DNA of 6,066 nucleotides, taken from an uncultured Trueperaceae bacterium. GTDB taxonomy: Bacteria; Deinococcota; Deinococci; Deinococcales; Trueperaceae. The first letter of the stretch is position 1; each line of letters opens with the position of its first letter. A model generated the notes under the pieces. The model saw only the letters and a list, made by a program, of their open reading frames with translations, was not told the DNA's origin and made no database searches. The DNA lies in NCBI GenBank assembly GCA_937907415.1, contig CALCHY010000221.1, positions 1 to 6,066 of the forward strand, given 5' to 3'. Position numbers and translations under genes: made by a program. Of this stretch, positions 6,025 to 6,066 are shown piece by piece.

Positions 6025-6052
6025 AGTGTAGGCCCGCGTGCATGGTGGTCGT
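6025..6052 (-). promoter_or_regulatory. Candidate leaderless promoter of msrB
   Basis: On the minus strand TACACT (6030-6025) fits the TANNNT -10 pattern and ends exactly six bases before the msrB ATG, so transcription would begin at or next to the A of the start codon. A weak -35 match, ACGACC (3 of 6 to TTGACA), lies 16 bases further upstream at 6052-6047. The lack of any Shine-Dalgarno before this ATG agrees. Leaderless genes with this geometry are common in Deinococcus. The call rests on motif and spacing only. Confidence 0.5.
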
Positions 6053-6066
6053 AGCGCTTGGGATAC

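Overview
The window is GC-rich bacterial DNA with almost no non-coding space. It holds two transport operons pointing at each other, plus one redox-repair gene. The substrate-binding protein has a plain Sec signal peptide (VLA|Q, no lipobox cysteine), which points to a diderm cell with a periplasm. That style of signal peptide, the frequent GTG starts, and a promoter -10 box sitting at leaderless distance from an ATG would fit the Deinococcota (Deinococcus/Truepera type). This assignment is inference with moderate confidence; no rRNA or lineage marker is present.

Plus strand, 1-2206: the 3' end of a DppB/OppB-type permease gene, a complete DppC/OppC-type permease gene joined to it by a one-base stop/start overlap, and a D-2-hydroxyacid dehydrogenase gene whose Shine-Dalgarno overlaps the preceding stop. 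This is the distal part of a peptide (or nickel/opine-like) ABC importer operon with a catabolic enzyme at its end. The binding protein and ATPases, if linked, lie off the left edge.

Minus strand, 6018 down to 2210: msrB (methionine-R-sulfoxide reductase), then ugpB, ugpA and ugpE, which encode the binding protein and both permeases of a glycerol-3-phosphate/glycerophosphodiester ABC importer. UgpB, UgpA and UgpE match the Escherichia coli Ugp proteins along their whole length as recalled by eye. The ATPase gene ugpC and the phosphodiesterase gene ugpQ are not here: ugpE is followed directly by the convergent dehydrogenase gene, with 3 bases between the stops. A 12-bp perfect hairpin lies between ugpB and ugpA, where it could set the ratio of binding protein to permease.

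The most interesting points are these. UgpB keeps the recalled E. coli ligand-contact residues except the tryptophan stacking on glycerol-3-phosphate, which is leucine as in the glycerophosphocholine-binding mycobacterial UgpB. UgpE carries an extra segment of roughly 27 residues. The ugp operon has no local ATPase. msrB has a probable leaderless promoter. I see no mobile element, CRISPR array, tRNA/rRNA or evidently new multi-gene system; the genes are all of known families.
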